Translations under genes and position numbers: made by a program | Source: Roseovarius aestuariivivens | GTDB lineage: Bacteria; Pseudomonadota; Alphaproteobacteria; Rhodobacterales; Rhodobacteraceae | Direction: 5' to 3' | DNA: 64,000 nt | Assembly (NCBI RefSeq): GCF_004761875.1 | Contig: NZ_SJEY01000007.1 | Coordinates: 62,001-126,000, forward strand | Notes under the pieces: model-generated | Database searches by the model: none | What the model was told of the DNA's origin: nothing | What the model saw: the letters and a program-made list of their open reading frames with translations, nothing else | Part shown: positions 36,464 to 45,540 of the stretch, one piece after another | Layout of the letters: each line of letters begins with the position of its first letter | How positions within the stretch are numbered: position 1 is the first letter of the stretch

Positions 36464-36904
36464 ATGCCGATCCGCCTTGCCACGCGTGCCGTTCTTGTCC
36501 ACGAAAGCCGCCTTTTGCTGGTCAATGCCTTTCCCGGCGGCACCAGCGATCTGTGGTGCGCGCCCGGCGGCGGGGCAGAGCCGGGCGCCTCGCTGCCCGA
36601 CAATTTGCGGCGCGAGGTGCACGAAGAAACCGGGCTGGAGATCAAGGTCGGTCCGCCTTGCCTGATCAACGAGTTCCACGATCCGGACAGCGGCTATCAT
36701 CAGGTCGATCTCTTCTTTCGCTGCTCGCTTCTCTCGGGTCGCCTGAGCACCGACTGGCAGGATCCGGAAAACGTGGTGACGCAACGTCGGTTCGTGACAC
36801 GCGACGAGATGGCAAAGCTGCGCGTCAAACCCGACAGCCTGTCCCATGTCGCCTTCGGACGAGGGTTCGGGTATGATCCGCTGGAGGTTATCCTTCCGGG
36901 TTAA
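36464..36904 (+). CDS. NUDIX hydrolase
   Basis: A 146-residue enzyme with a full Nudix box, [26 protein letters not shown], which supplies the metal-binding REx2EEx form. It hydrolyses a nucleoside diphosphate-linked substrate that cannot be named. It faces the EamA transporter gene with a 4-base overlap of stops. Confidence 0.9.
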   Translation: MPIRLATRAVLVHESRLLLVNAFPGGTSDLWCAPGGGAEPGASLPDNLRREVHEETGLEIKVGPPCLINEFHDPDSGYHQVDLFFRCSLLSGRLSTDWQDPENVVTQRRFVTRDEMAKLRVKPDSLSHVAFGRGFGYDPLEVILPG

Positions 36905-37752
36905 GCGCCGCGTTTCCAGAGAACCGAAAGCGCAACGCCCCCAAGCACAAGCGCTGAGGCCAGCGCGATGCGCAAGCTCACCGTCTCGTCCAGAAACACG
37001 ACCCCACCGGTCAGCGCGATCACTGGCACAGTAAGCTGCGCCACGGCCGCCACCGAAGCTTGCAGCCGGGGGAGCACCAGATACCAAAGTGCATAGCCAA
37101 GTCCCGACGTTACGGCGCCCGAAAGGGTCGCCAGTCCGACACCCGGCATTGTCGCCCGCGCTGCGTCGGGCGCGGCGGGCAGCACCAGGAAGGCAAAAAG
37201 TCCAACAGGAACCGCGAGTACGAAATTCGCCGCCGTTGCACCCAACGCGTCAACAGCACCGCGCCCTACCAGCGAGTAGACGCCCCAAGCAATGCCGGCG
37301 AGCGCCATGAGCGCACCGTGTAGAAGGCTGACATGTGCACCTGCCCCTGGCCACATCAGCCACGCGAGGCCCGCCAGAGCGAGGCCGGCCCCGATCCATC
37401 GGCGCAGAGGAATGATTTCTCGGCCGAGCACGGCACTGGCGAACATGGTGATCTGAACCATACCGAACAGGATCAGCGCCCCAAGACCCGCATCAAGCGC
37501 CTCATAGGCCAGCGAAAATCCATAGATATACGTCACCAATGCGGCAACGCCGATCGCTTGCCCCGTACCGGTGAACCGGAGCGCTCCTCGCATCAGAAGG
37601 CACAGCGCCGCCAACATGACCGCCCCGGCGACCAGGCGGATCGTACCGAATTGAACCGCCTCGATATGTCCGCCGGCTAACGCCATACGATTGAGAACGG
37701 AATTGGCCGCGAAGGCAATCATGGTCAGGCTAGTGAGGAGGAAAAGCCGCAT
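36901..37752 (-). CDS. EamA-type (DMT superfamily) transporter
   Basis: A 283-residue membrane protein with ten hydrophobic helices arranged as two EamA repeats ([17 protein letters not shown]...; [21 protein letters not shown]...). Members export metabolites, amino acids or drugs. It starts exactly where the MFS gene stops, so the two transporters are co-expressed. Confidence 0.9.
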   Translation of the reverse strand: MRLFLLTSLTMIAFAANSVLNRMALAGGHIEAVQFGTIRLVAGAVMLAALCLLMRGALRFTGTGQAIGVAALVTYIYGFSLAYEALDAGLGALILFGMVQITMFASAVLGREIIPLRRWIGAGLALAGLAWLMWPGAGAHVSLLHGALMALAGIAWGVYSLVGRGAVDALGATAANFVLAVPVGLFAFLVLPAAPDAARATMPGVGLATLSGAVTSGLGYALWYLVLPRLQASVAAVAQLTVPVIALTGGVVFLDETVSLRIALASALVLGGVALSVLWKRGA

Positions 37753-38955
37753 TCATGACCGTCCGTTCGACGCGCCAATTTTTGCCTGACGCTGCACATA
37801 GCGGAACCCGATCCAAAGGCAGATGCATGCGGCCATAATCGCCGCTGCGGACAAATGCGGTGCCGCGGCGCTTTCCGTGGCTGTGCGCACCGCACCCAGG
37901 ATCGGAGGCGCAAGGCCCATTAGCGCATAGTATATCGCCATATAGATCCCCATCGCGAGTGCCCGAACTTCCGGTCGCGCAGCTTCGACAGGCAAGGTCA
38001 TGATCATCGCCGCGGCCGGTCCGAGGCACAAGCCCAGCGTCACGAGAAAGGCGGGATGGCCCACAAGCCCGTCCGCGCCCAGGGCGAAGAAGCTTAAGGC
38101 AAGTCCTGAGACCGCGAAACAACCGAGCGCCGCCAAATCGGGTCGCGTGAGCCCCCGTGCAAGCCAACCGCCGCCCGCCACCGAAATGATCGCCGCCCAG
38201 CCGACAAGGCTTCCTGCGGTGGCGGCCTCAACAGCCTCCGCGCCGCCTGCGGCAAGCCGGTCCGCGCTCCAGCTGATCGCGGCAATGAAGGCCACATTGT
38301 AAAACCCCCAAAGAATACCGGCCATGCCGACGAGCAGCACCTCGGAGCGAGACAAGCGGGCAGCGCCAAGACGGCCAGCGCCGCCTGCCGGTGTCACGGC
38401 ACTGGGCGCACGCCAAACAATTGTCAGCAGGACAAGGGATACCGCGCAAAGCGCGGCTGGCAACAGTCGCAAGGTCTGAAGGGACAGATCCTGAGCCAGG
38501 ATGGGAAGCAGCAGCATAGCCAAAGCCAGACCCGCCGGCCAACTGGACACCAGAAGCCCCATGGCAAGCGGCAAGTCCGACCGGCCCTGGAACCAATCTC
38601 CCGCCATCTTGCTGAGCATCACATTAAGCGCAACCGCGCCGAGCCCGGCCAGAGATCGCGCGACAAGTTGTACGTCGAACCCGGGCAAAAGCGCCCCGGC
38701 CATGCCGCCGATCACCATCAGAACAAGACCCGCCTGCGCGGTCCGGATATCGCCGATTTTCTGACCGGCCCACCCGCCGAAAAGTGCCGCAACCGCGCCC
38801 GGCAGCAGATACGCACCCATCAACGCCCCAATGGCCGCAAGACTGAACCCGGTGGCCGTACTGATCTGCGGCGCCAGAGCCGCGATGGACTGGAACTGCA
38901 CCCCCATTGAGATGCGCGCCAGCGTCAAAGCCAGCAGAATCGCCCAACGCTGCAT
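37753..38955 (-). CDS. MFS transporter
   Basis: A 400-residue permease of the major facilitator superfamily with about twelve hydrophobic helices and a weak motif A (GGWAGQKIGDIRTA) between helices 2 and 3. It resembles the CynX/NimT-like exporters by eye, which is tentative. ATG at 38955 with AAAGGA upstream is preferred to an in-frame extension. It abuts the EamA gene. Confidence 0.87.
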   Translation of the reverse strand: MQRWAILLALTLARISMGVQFQSIAALAPQISTATGFSLAAIGALMGAYLLPGAVAALFGGWAGQKIGDIRTAQAGLVLMVIGGMAGALLPGFDVQLVARSLAGLGAVALNVMLSKMAGDWFQGRSDLPLAMGLLVSSWPAGLALAMLLLPILAQDLSLQTLRLLPAALCAVSLVLLTIVWRAPSAVTPAGGAGRLGAARLSRSEVLLVGMAGILWGFYNVAFIAAISWSADRLAAGGAEAVEAATAGSLVGWAAIISVAGGGWLARGLTRPDLAALGCFAVSGLALSFFALGADGLVGHPAFLVTLGLCLGPAAAMIMTLPVEAARPEVRALAMGIYMAIYYALMGLAPPILGAVRTATESAAAPHLSAAAIMAACICLWIGFRYVQRQAKIGASNGRS

Positions 38956-39016
38956 CTGCGGTCCTTTCCAAACATCCTGTCCGCAATGCTGCGCGGTCAG
39001 GCGGTGCATCCACGCG

Positions 39017-40087
39017 TTACGGCGCTTTCACGCGGTTCACATGTCCCATCTTGCGTCCGGCCTTAACCTCGGCCTTGCCATAAAGATGCAGGCTCGCTCC
39101 CGGCTCTTCGGCAATCCGGGGCACCTGATCCATATCCCGTCCGATCAGGTTTTCCATAGTCACATCGGTATGACGCGACCCATCGCCAAGCGGCCAGCCC
39201 GCCACCGCGCGGATGTGCTGTTCGAACTGGTCCACGGCACAGCCCTGCTGCGTCCAGTGGCCGGAATTGTGCACGCGCGGTGCAATCTCGTTCACGATAA
39301 GCCCGCCGGACGTCACGAAAAGTTCGACCCCCAGAACGCCGATGTAATCGAGTGCGTTGAGAATCTGACCCGTGAGCAGCACCGCGTCGGCTCGCTGGGT
39401 CGCATTCAAGCGCGCAGGCACCGTGGTCGTGCGCAAGATACCGTCGCGATGCACGTTTTCGCCGGGATCGAAACAGGCCACCGCGCCGTCCGCGCCGCGT
39501 GCCCCGATGACAGACACTTCGTGTGTAAAATCCACAAATCCTTCGAGAATCGCGGGAGCGCCCGACATATCGTCCATTGCGGCTTTGGCCTGCGACGCCT
39601 CGGTTATCCGCGTCTGTCCCTTGCCGTCATAGCCGAAACGCCGCGTCTTGAGGATTGCAGGCAGGCCGATCTTGTGGATCGCGGCGCTTAGCGCGTCGAG
39701 ATCGTCGACGGCGGCAAAGGGCGCGGTCGCGAGCCCGAGGTCGCGCAGAAAGGTTTTTTCGGTCAGGCGGTCCTGACTGATCCGAAGCGCCTCACGGCCC
39801 GGGCGGATCGGCACCTCGCCTTCCAGCAGGTCGAGCGCGGAGGTCGGAATGTTCTCGAACTCATAAGTCACCACGTCAACGGCGCCTGCGAATTTGCGCA
39901 AAGAATCCTCGTCTGTGTATTCGGCTTTCAGATGAAAATTCGCCACGTGACTTGCCGGGCAATCAGCGCCAGGCTCGAAAATGCAGGTCTTGAAGCCCAA
40001 ACGACTTGCCGCGACCGAGAGCATGCGGCCCAGCTGACCGCCGCCAAGGATCCCGATCACAGATCCCTGCTGTAAAGGCTCACTCAT
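39017..40087 (-). CDS. purK: N5-carboxyaminoimidazole ribonucleotide synthase
   Basis: A 356-residue ATP-grasp enzyme that makes N5-CAIR from AIR, ATP and bicarbonate. [20 protein letters not shown] opens the N-terminal domain; YDGKGQTRI and [14 protein letters not shown] are ATP-grasp and family motifs. It overlaps the purE stop by 8 bases. Confidence 0.97.
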   Translation of the reverse strand: MSEPLQQGSVIGILGGGQLGRMLSVAASRLGFKTCIFEPGADCPASHVANFHLKAEYTDEDSLRKFAGAVDVVTYEFENIPTSALDLLEGEVPIRPGREALRISQDRLTEKTFLRDLGLATAPFAAVDDLDALSAAIHKIGLPAILKTRRFGYDGKGQTRITEASQAKAAMDDMSGAPAILEGFVDFTHEVSVIGARGADGAVACFDPGENVHRDGILRTTTVPARLNATQRADAVLLTGQILNALDYIGVLGVELFVTSGGLIVNEIAPRVHNSGHWTQQGCAVDQFEQHIRAVAGWPLGDGSRHTDVTMENLIGRDMDQVPRIAEEPGASLHLYGKAEVKAGRKMGHVNRVKAP

Positions 40088-40568
40088 CGCCGGGCTCCTG
40101 AGGGATCGAGGCGGCAAGTTCCGCACGCCATCGGTCGAGCCGCTCCGCCAGTTCGGCGTCCTGCGTCGCAAGGATCGCGGCCGCCATCAGCCCGGCATTA
40201 GCGGCGCCCGCCTCGCCGATGGCCATGGTAGCGACGGGAAATCCCTTGGGCATCTGTACGATGGAATACAGGCTGTCGACGCCAGAGAGGGCCTTTGTCA
40301 GCACCGGCACGCCGATCACTGGTACACGGGTCTTTGAGGCCATCATGCCGGGCAGATGCGCGGCCCCGCCCGCGCCGGCGATGATCGCCTTCAATCCACG
40401 TCCCGCCGCCTCGCGTCCGTACTCCCAAAGCCTGTCAGGCGTGCGGTGAGCCGACACGATACGGGTCTCGTAAGGAATGCCGAGTTCTTCGAGGATATTC
40501 GCAGCCTTGCGCATCGTCGGCCAATCGGACTGACTGCCCATGATGATGCCGACCTCAACCTTGCCCAT
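40080..40568 (-). CDS. purE: N5-carboxyaminoimidazole ribonucleotide mutase
   Basis: A 162-residue class I PurE that converts N5-CAIR to [33 protein letters not shown] and [16 protein letters not shown] are diagnostic. It is the first gene of the purE-purK pair. Confidence 0.97.
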   Translation of the reverse strand: MGKVEVGIIMGSQSDWPTMRKAANILEELGIPYETRIVSAHRTPDRLWEYGREAAGRGLKAIIAGAGGAAHLPGMMASKTRVPVIGVPVLTKALSGVDSLYSIVQMPKGFPVATMAIGEAGAANAGLMAAAILATQDAELAERLDRWRAELAASIPQEPGDE

Positions 40569-40616
40569 ATCGCGCCCTTCTCTTCACGGAAGGCGCACTA
40601 TACGCAACGCGCGGGC

Positions 40617-40841
40617 TTACGCAATAATGTCTGGATAGAGCCTGTCCTCGATCCAGGAAATGCGGTCTTTCAGACGCAGTTTCTGTTGCTTGAGACGCTT
40701 GATCGTCAGTGTATCGGCGGTGCCCTTTTCGACAAGCGCTGTGATTGCCTCGTCAAGATCGCGGTGCTGGCGACGAAACTCCTCCAATTCGTAGCGCAAA
40801 ACTTCGTCGGAGGCCATGGACAGATCGCGAAACATATTCAT
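40617..40841 (-). CDS. YdcH/DUF465-family small protein
   Basis: A 74-residue, almost entirely helical and highly charged protein with RYELEEFRRQHRDLDEAI and LTIKRLKQQKLRLKDRISWIE, typical of the YdcH family. Function unknown. The start at 40841 is a choice by homology; in-frame codons up to 40904 exist and no strong ribosome site decides. It is divergent from the heat-shock gene. Confidence 0.75.
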   Translation of the reverse strand: MNMFRDLSMASDEVLRYELEEFRRQHRDLDEAITALVEKGTADTLTIKRLKQQKLRLKDRISWIEDRLYPDIIA

Positions 40842-40908
40842 GCGGATCCGATTCCCTTTTTCATCAGAGAGCACAAGATATACCCGCATTGCCGCCGGGC
40901 GCAAAGAC

Positions 40909-40937
40909 CTTGCACAGCGGGGTATGCGCCCCCATGT
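40909..40937 (+). promoter_or_regulatory. Sigma-32 (RpoH) heat-shock promoter of hsp20
   Basis: CTTGCAC (40909-40915), 14-base spacer, CCCCATGT (40930-40937). The -10 matches the RpoH consensus CCCCATnT at every defined base, and the -35 matches CTTGAAA at five of seven. It lies about 70 bases upstream of the hsp20 start, pointing toward it. Confidence 0.65.
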
Positions 40938-41008
40938 TACCTTCGTGACGCAGCCTTCGGGGGTGTCACGAAAACGGACTGTCGCTTTGACGTAACAAGG
41001 ACACGCCC

Positions 41009-41422
41009 ATGAGCAAGATATCCCTGGGGTCGCATCCCTACATGCTGGGGTTCGAACAACTTGAGCGCCTGCTGGAACGCAGCGCGAAATCTGGAAACGA
41101 AGGCTATCCGCCCTTCAACATCGAACAGACCTCCGAGCACTCCTACCGCATTTCGCTGGCCGTTGCAGGCTTTGCCGAAGACGATCTCGACATCACGCTG
41201 GAAGACCGCCAGCTGGTGATCCGGGGCCGGCAGCGCGATGACAGCGACGGGCGCGTGTTCCTGCATCGTGGCATCGCCGCGCGACAGTTTCAGCGCAGTT
41301 TCGTCCTCGCGGACGGCGTCGAAGTAGGCGAGGCGATCATGGAAAACGGCTTGCTGCACGTAGACTTGACCCGTGCGCGGCCTGAAACCGTGGTGCAGCG
41401 GATCAAGATCAATAAGGGGTAA
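41009..41422 (+). CDS. Small heat-shock protein (Hsp20/IbpA-like)
   Basis: A 137-residue ATP-independent chaperone. The alpha-crystallin domain spans about 35-135: PPFNIEQTSEHSYRISLAVAGF, LVIRGRQ and the end motif ENGLLHVDLTR. A typical alphaproteobacterial IbpA N terminus includes YMLGFEQLERLLER. It is driven by the sigma-32 promoter at 40909 and followed 5 bases later by DUF1150. Confidence 0.94.
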   Translation: MSKISLGSHPYMLGFEQLERLLERSAKSGNEGYPPFNIEQTSEHSYRISLAVAGFAEDDLDITLEDRQLVIRGRQRDDSDGRVFLHRGIAARQFQRSFVLADGVEVGEAIMENGLLHVDLTRARPETVVQRIKINKG

Positions 41423-41427
41423 GCGAC

Positions 41428-41655
41428 ATGGAAACCAAGTACTCATTCAACACCGAAATGGATCGCCCGATCGTATATGTGCGCGCCGTCAAAGCAGAGG
41501 ATCTGCCCGAAGACGTTCGTGAACAGGTGGGCGGGCTGGAGACGCTTTACGCGGTCCATACCGCCGAGGGCGAGCGCCTGGCGTTGGTCAAGGACCGCAA
41601 GCTGGCCTTCCTTCTGGCGCGCCAAAACGACATGACGCCGGTGACTGTCCACTGA
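41428..41655 (+). CDS. DUF1150 protein
   Basis: A 75-residue protein matching DUF1150 (PIVYVRAVKAEDLPEDVREQ; YAVHTAEGERLALVKDRKLAFLLARQNDM). The family regularly follows hsp20 in alphaproteobacteria and may work with it; the function is unknown. The start lies 5 bases after hsp20 and follows GGGGTAAGCG. Confidence 0.88.
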   Translation: METKYSFNTEMDRPIVYVRAVKAEDLPEDVREQVGGLETLYAVHTAEGERLALVKDRKLAFLLARQNDMTPVTVH

Positions 41656-41692
41656 TCATTAGTCTGACCTAAGCCGCACGCGCAGAACGGAA

Positions 41693-41713
41693 TTGAGGGG
41701 CGTCGCCCCTCAA
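41693..41713. terminator. Bidirectional hairpin between DUF1150 and yejF
   Basis: TTGAGGGGC (41693-41701) pairs perfectly with GCCCCTCAA (41705-41713) around GTC. It sits between convergent genes. There is no long T run, so strength is uncertain. Confidence 0.5.
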
Positions 41714-41748
41714 ACTGTCCAGAAATACTCTAGGACAAGACAGGCCGA

Positions 41749-43338
41749 TCACACTGCGAAATCTAAGGCAGCCTGCAAAAGCGTTCTGGCGTAGGGCGTC
41801 TGCGGGCGCTCGAAAATATCTTCGGCACGGCCCATCTCGACGATATCGCCTTCCTTCATCACCATTACCTGATGGCTCATGGCCCGCACCACGTTCAGAT
41901 CGTGGGAAATAAACAGGTAGGCGAGACCGTATTTCACCTGCAAGCGGCGCAAAAGGTCGACGATCTGGACTTGCACTGTCATGTCCAGCGCGCTTGTCGG
42001 TTCGTCCAAGACAACAAGCTTGGGACGCAGGATCATGGCCCGGGCGATGGCGATCCGTTGCCGCTGCCCGCCGGAAAATTCGTGCGGATAGCGATCCATC
42101 GTTTCGGGAGGTAGTTCGACCTCCTGCATGACCTCGGCCACAAGGTCGCGCGCGCTGCGCCCGCTCGTGTTGCCGTGCACGCCCAGACCTTCGGCGATGA
42201 TCTGCTCGCAGGTCATTCGGGGGCTTAGGCTGCCATAGGGATCCTGAAAGACAATCTGGATATCTGCGCGGCGGCGGCGCAGCGTTCCGGTCGACCAGCC
42301 GCGCATGTTCTCACCTTCAAAGAACATCCGGCCCTCGGACTGAATAAGCCGCATCAACGCGAGCGCCAGGGTCGTCTTGCCGGACCCGCTTTCCCCGACG
42401 ATGCCCAGGGTTTCGCCGGCATGGAGGGTAAAGCTGGCGTCGTTGACAGCCTTGACGTGACCCACGGTGCGCTTGAGCAGACCTTTCTGGATCGGAAACC
42501 AAACCTTGAGATGCTCGGCCTCGACAAGTCGCGGCGCCGACTTTTCCAGGGGCTGCGGTGATCCGGTCGGAGATGCGCCCAGAAGCTTGCGCGTGTAGGC
42601 GTGCGCCGGTTTGGAAAAGATCTCCGCCGTGGGCCCTGTCTCGACGATCTCACCGTCCTTCATCACACACACACGGTCGGCGATCTTTTCCACGATCCCC
42701 AAATCATGCGTGATGAAAAGAAGGCCCATGTCCTCGTCTCGCTTGAGATCCGCCAAAAGCTGCAGGATCTGCGCCTGGATCGTGACGTCCAGCGCCGTTG
42801 TGGGCTCGTCTGCAATTAGGATATCTGGCTTGTTCGAAAGTGCCATCGCGATCATGACGCGCTGGCGCTGGCCACCCGAAAGCTGGTGGGGATAGGCGCC
42901 AAGCCGACTTTCGGGGTCGCGGATCCCGACCCGGTGCATGAGGTCGAGGATGTGCTCGCGCACGGCCGGCCCGCGCAAGCCCTGATGCAGCTCAATCGAC
43001 TCTCGCAGTTGCTTTTCCAGCGTGTGCAAAGGATTGAGCGAGGTCATCGGTTCCTGGAAGATGAAAGAGATGTCGTTGCCACGCACCTCTCGCAGGCGCT
43101 GTTCCGAGGCACCGATCATTTCCTTGCCGTCATAGGTCACACTGCCCTGCACACGCGCGCCCTCGCCTAGCAGAGAGACGGTGGATAGTGCGGTGACGGA
43201 TTTCCCCGAGCCGCTTTCGCCGACGATGGCCACGGTTTCACCCCGGTCGACGGAAAAGGAGACGCCCCGGACCGCCTCTTTCTCAACCCCGTCCTGGCGG
43301 AAAGCCACCCGCAGGTTTTTGACCTCGAGTAGGCTCAT
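41749..43338 (-). CDS. yejF: Peptide ABC importer, double ATPase subunit
   Basis: A 529-residue protein with two ABC ATPase domains in one chain. Each has a Walker A (GESGSGKSVTAL near residue 36; GESGSGKTTLAL in the second half), an LSGGQRQR or FSGGQRQR signature and a Walker B (ILIADEPT; LVVLDEPT). It energises uptake of oligopeptides or microcin C-like peptides through YejBE. Its start overlaps the yejE stop by 4 bases. Confidence 0.94.
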   Translation of the reverse strand: MSLLEVKNLRVAFRQDGVEKEAVRGVSFSVDRGETVAIVGESGSGKSVTALSTVSLLGEGARVQGSVTYDGKEMIGASEQRLREVRGNDISFIFQEPMTSLNPLHTLEKQLRESIELHQGLRGPAVREHILDLMHRVGIRDPESRLGAYPHQLSGGQRQRVMIAMALSNKPDILIADEPTTALDVTIQAQILQLLADLKRDEDMGLLFITHDLGIVEKIADRVCVMKDGEIVETGPTAEIFSKPAHAYTRKLLGASPTGSPQPLEKSAPRLVEAEHLKVWFPIQKGLLKRTVGHVKAVNDASFTLHAGETLGIVGESGSGKTTLALALMRLIQSEGRMFFEGENMRGWSTGTLRRRRADIQIVFQDPYGSLSPRMTCEQIIAEGLGVHGNTSGRSARDLVAEVMQEVELPPETMDRYPHEFSGGQRQRIAIARAMILRPKLVVLDEPTSALDMTVQVQIVDLLRRLQVKYGLAYLFISHDLNVVRAMSHQVMVMKEGDIVEMGRAEDIFERPQTPYARTLLQAALDFAV

Positions 43339-44441
43339 TGAAAGGTCTTTCTGGGGTCGAACGCATCACGAACCCCCTCGAAGATGAAGACGAGAAGCGA
43401 CAGCATAATGGCGAAGGTGAAGAACGCCGTGAAGGCCAGCCAGGGCGCCTGCAGATTCTGCTTGGCCTGAAGGGTCAGTTCCCCAAGAGAGGGTGCGGAG
43501 GCGGGCAAGCCGAAGCCGAGGAAATCGAGCGTTGCAAGAAGGCTGATTGTGCTTGTGATGATGAAGGGCATGAAAGTCAGCGTGGCGACCATCGCGTTGG
43601 GCAGCATGTGCCGGTACATGATCGTAATATTGCTGACCCCGAGCGACTTGGCCGCGCGAACATACTCGAAATTTCGCGCTCGCAGGAATTCGGCGCGCAC
43701 CACGCCCACCAGGCCCATCCAGCCGAAGGCGACGGTGATGCCGACAAGAAGCCAGAAACTTCGTGGCAGGATCGCGAACAGGATGATGATCACGTAAAGC
43801 TGCGGTGTGCCTGCCCAGACCTCAATGAAGCGTTGAAAGAAAAGATCGGTCCGTCCACCAAAATAGCCTTGCACCGCCCCTGCCGCGACGCCGATGACCG
43901 AACTGAGCAGGGTCACGATCAAGGCGAACAGAACCGACAAACGGAAACCATAGATCACGCGCGCCATCACATCGCGCTTGGTGCCATCGGTGCCGAGCCA
44001 GTTTTGTTCGTTGGGTGGCAGGGGTGCCGCGCCCGGGCGGTCCACGGGCGTGTCATAGCTGTAGGGAATGATCGGCCAGAGGGTCCAGCCCTTCTCGATC
44101 GACTCGCCCTTCACGACACCGTCCTGCGCGTCTTCGATGATGCCTTCGGGATCGTCGAAGCAATCTTCGAGCCCGCCCGAGACGATCAGGCATTCCACCT
44201 CGGGGTCACCATAGGGCGCCTCTGTCCGGAAATCGCCGCCAAAAGCCGTTTCGGGGTAGAATTTGACTACTGGCGTATAAAGCTCGCCCCGATAGCTGAC
44301 CAGAAGCGGCTTGTCATTAGCGATGAACTCGGCAGGCAGGCAGATCAGAAACAGGATCAAGAAAATAATAAGCGACCACCACGCGCGTCGGTTGCGCTTG
44401 AAGTTACGCCAGCGGCGCTGATTAAGGGGGGAAAGCCGCAT
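43335..44441 (-). CDS. yejE: Peptide ABC importer permease
   Basis: A 368-residue inner-membrane permease. One N-terminal helix is followed by a long periplasmic insert (about 50-155) characteristic of YejE, then five helices with the coupling motif EYVRAAKSLGVSNITIMYRHMLPNA. ATG at 44441 starts 4 bases after yejB. Confidence 0.94.
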   Translation of the reverse strand: MRLSPLNQRRWRNFKRNRRAWWSLIIFLILFLICLPAEFIANDKPLLVSYRGELYTPVVKFYPETAFGGDFRTEAPYGDPEVECLIVSGGLEDCFDDPEGIIEDAQDGVVKGESIEKGWTLWPIIPYSYDTPVDRPGAAPLPPNEQNWLGTDGTKRDVMARVIYGFRLSVLFALIVTLLSSVIGVAAGAVQGYFGGRTDLFFQRFIEVWAGTPQLYVIIILFAILPRSFWLLVGITVAFGWMGLVGVVRAEFLRARNFEYVRAAKSLGVSNITIMYRHMLPNAMVATLTFMPFIITSTISLLATLDFLGFGLPASAPSLGELTLQAKQNLQAPWLAFTAFFTFAIMLSLLVFIFEGVRDAFDPRKTFQ

Positions 44442-44445
44442 CTGC

Positions 44446-45531
44446 CTACCCTGCCCGCCGTTCGAAGTCGATGCGCGGGTCGATGGCAACGTACATCAGA
44501 TCACTGATGAGCTGCACCACCAGCCCGATCAGCGTGGTGAGGTAAAGCGTGGCGAACATCACGGGGTAATCCCGACCCACCGCCGCCTCGAAGAAAAGCC
44601 GGCCCAATCCATCGAGCGAAAAGATCGTCTCGATGAGGAGGCTGCCGGTGAAGAACACCGCAATGAATGCCCCCGGAAACCCGGCCACGACGATCAACAT
44701 CGCGTTGCGGAAGACATGGCCGTAGAGCACCCTGCGCTCTCCCAATCCCTTGGCCCGGGCGGTAATCACGTATTGCTTCTTGATCTCGTCGAGAAAGGAA
44801 TTCTTGGTCAGCAATGTCAGCGTCGCAAAGCCCGAAATCGAAAGCGCCGTGACCGGCAAAACGATATGCCAGAGGTAGTCTGCGATCTTTCCCAATAGCG
44901 TGAAGTCCTCCCATCCGTCCGAAGTCAGACCGCGTAGAGGAAAAATCTGGTAGTAAGATCCGCCCGCGAAAAGCACGAGCAGCATGATCGCGAAAAGAAA
45001 GCCGGGAATGGCATAGGCCGCGATGATGATCCCACTGGTCCAGGTGTCAAAGCGCGTGCCGTCGCGCACAGCCTTGCGGATCCCCAGAGGAATCGAAATC
45101 AGGTAGGACAACAGAAGGGTCCAAAGCCCCAGCGAAATACTGACAGGCATCTTTTCAAGCACAAGATCAACCACCGTGATCTTGCGGAAATAGCTTTCAC
45201 CGAAATCGAAGCGCGCGTAGTTCCAGAGCATGGTGAAAAAGCGTTCCAGCGGCGGCTTGTCCAAACCGTACTGCGCCTCCAATTCGGCGATGAATTCGGG
45301 CGGCAATCCGCGGGACCCAAGGTATCCTTCGCTTTCCTCACCACCGCCCAAAGCGCTGTCGTTCTGCCCACCTGCGAAGCCGCCAAAGACGTCTCCCTGA
45401 CCCTGGATCTCGGCAATCGCCTGTTCCACCGGACCGCCTGGCAAGAACTGCACCAGCGCGAAATTGATGATCATGATCCCGATCAGCGTCGGGATCACGA
45501 GCAGCAAGCGTCGGAGGATATAGGCGCCCAT
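44446..45531 (-). CDS. yejB: Peptide ABC importer permease
   Basis: A 361-residue permease with N-terminal [30 protein letters not shown], typical of DppB/YejB, and the coupling motif [25 protein letters not shown]. The periplasmic loop after helix 1 is extended (about 45-110), as in YejB. It lies 9 bases after yejA. Confidence 0.95.
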   Translation of the reverse strand: MGAYILRRLLLVIPTLIGIMIINFALVQFLPGGPVEQAIAEIQGQGDVFGGFAGGQNDSALGGGEESEGYLGSRGLPPEFIAELEAQYGLDKPPLERFFTMLWNYARFDFGESYFRKITVVDLVLEKMPVSISLGLWTLLLSYLISIPLGIRKAVRDGTRFDTWTSGIIIAAYAIPGFLFAIMLLVLFAGGSYYQIFPLRGLTSDGWEDFTLLGKIADYLWHIVLPVTALSISGFATLTLLTKNSFLDEIKKQYVITARAKGLGERRVLYGHVFRNAMLIVVAGFPGAFIAVFFTGSLLIETIFSLDGLGRLFFEAAVGRDYPVMFATLYLTTLIGLVVQLISDLMYVAIDPRIDFERRAG

Positions 45532-45540
45532 GGGGTCGTG

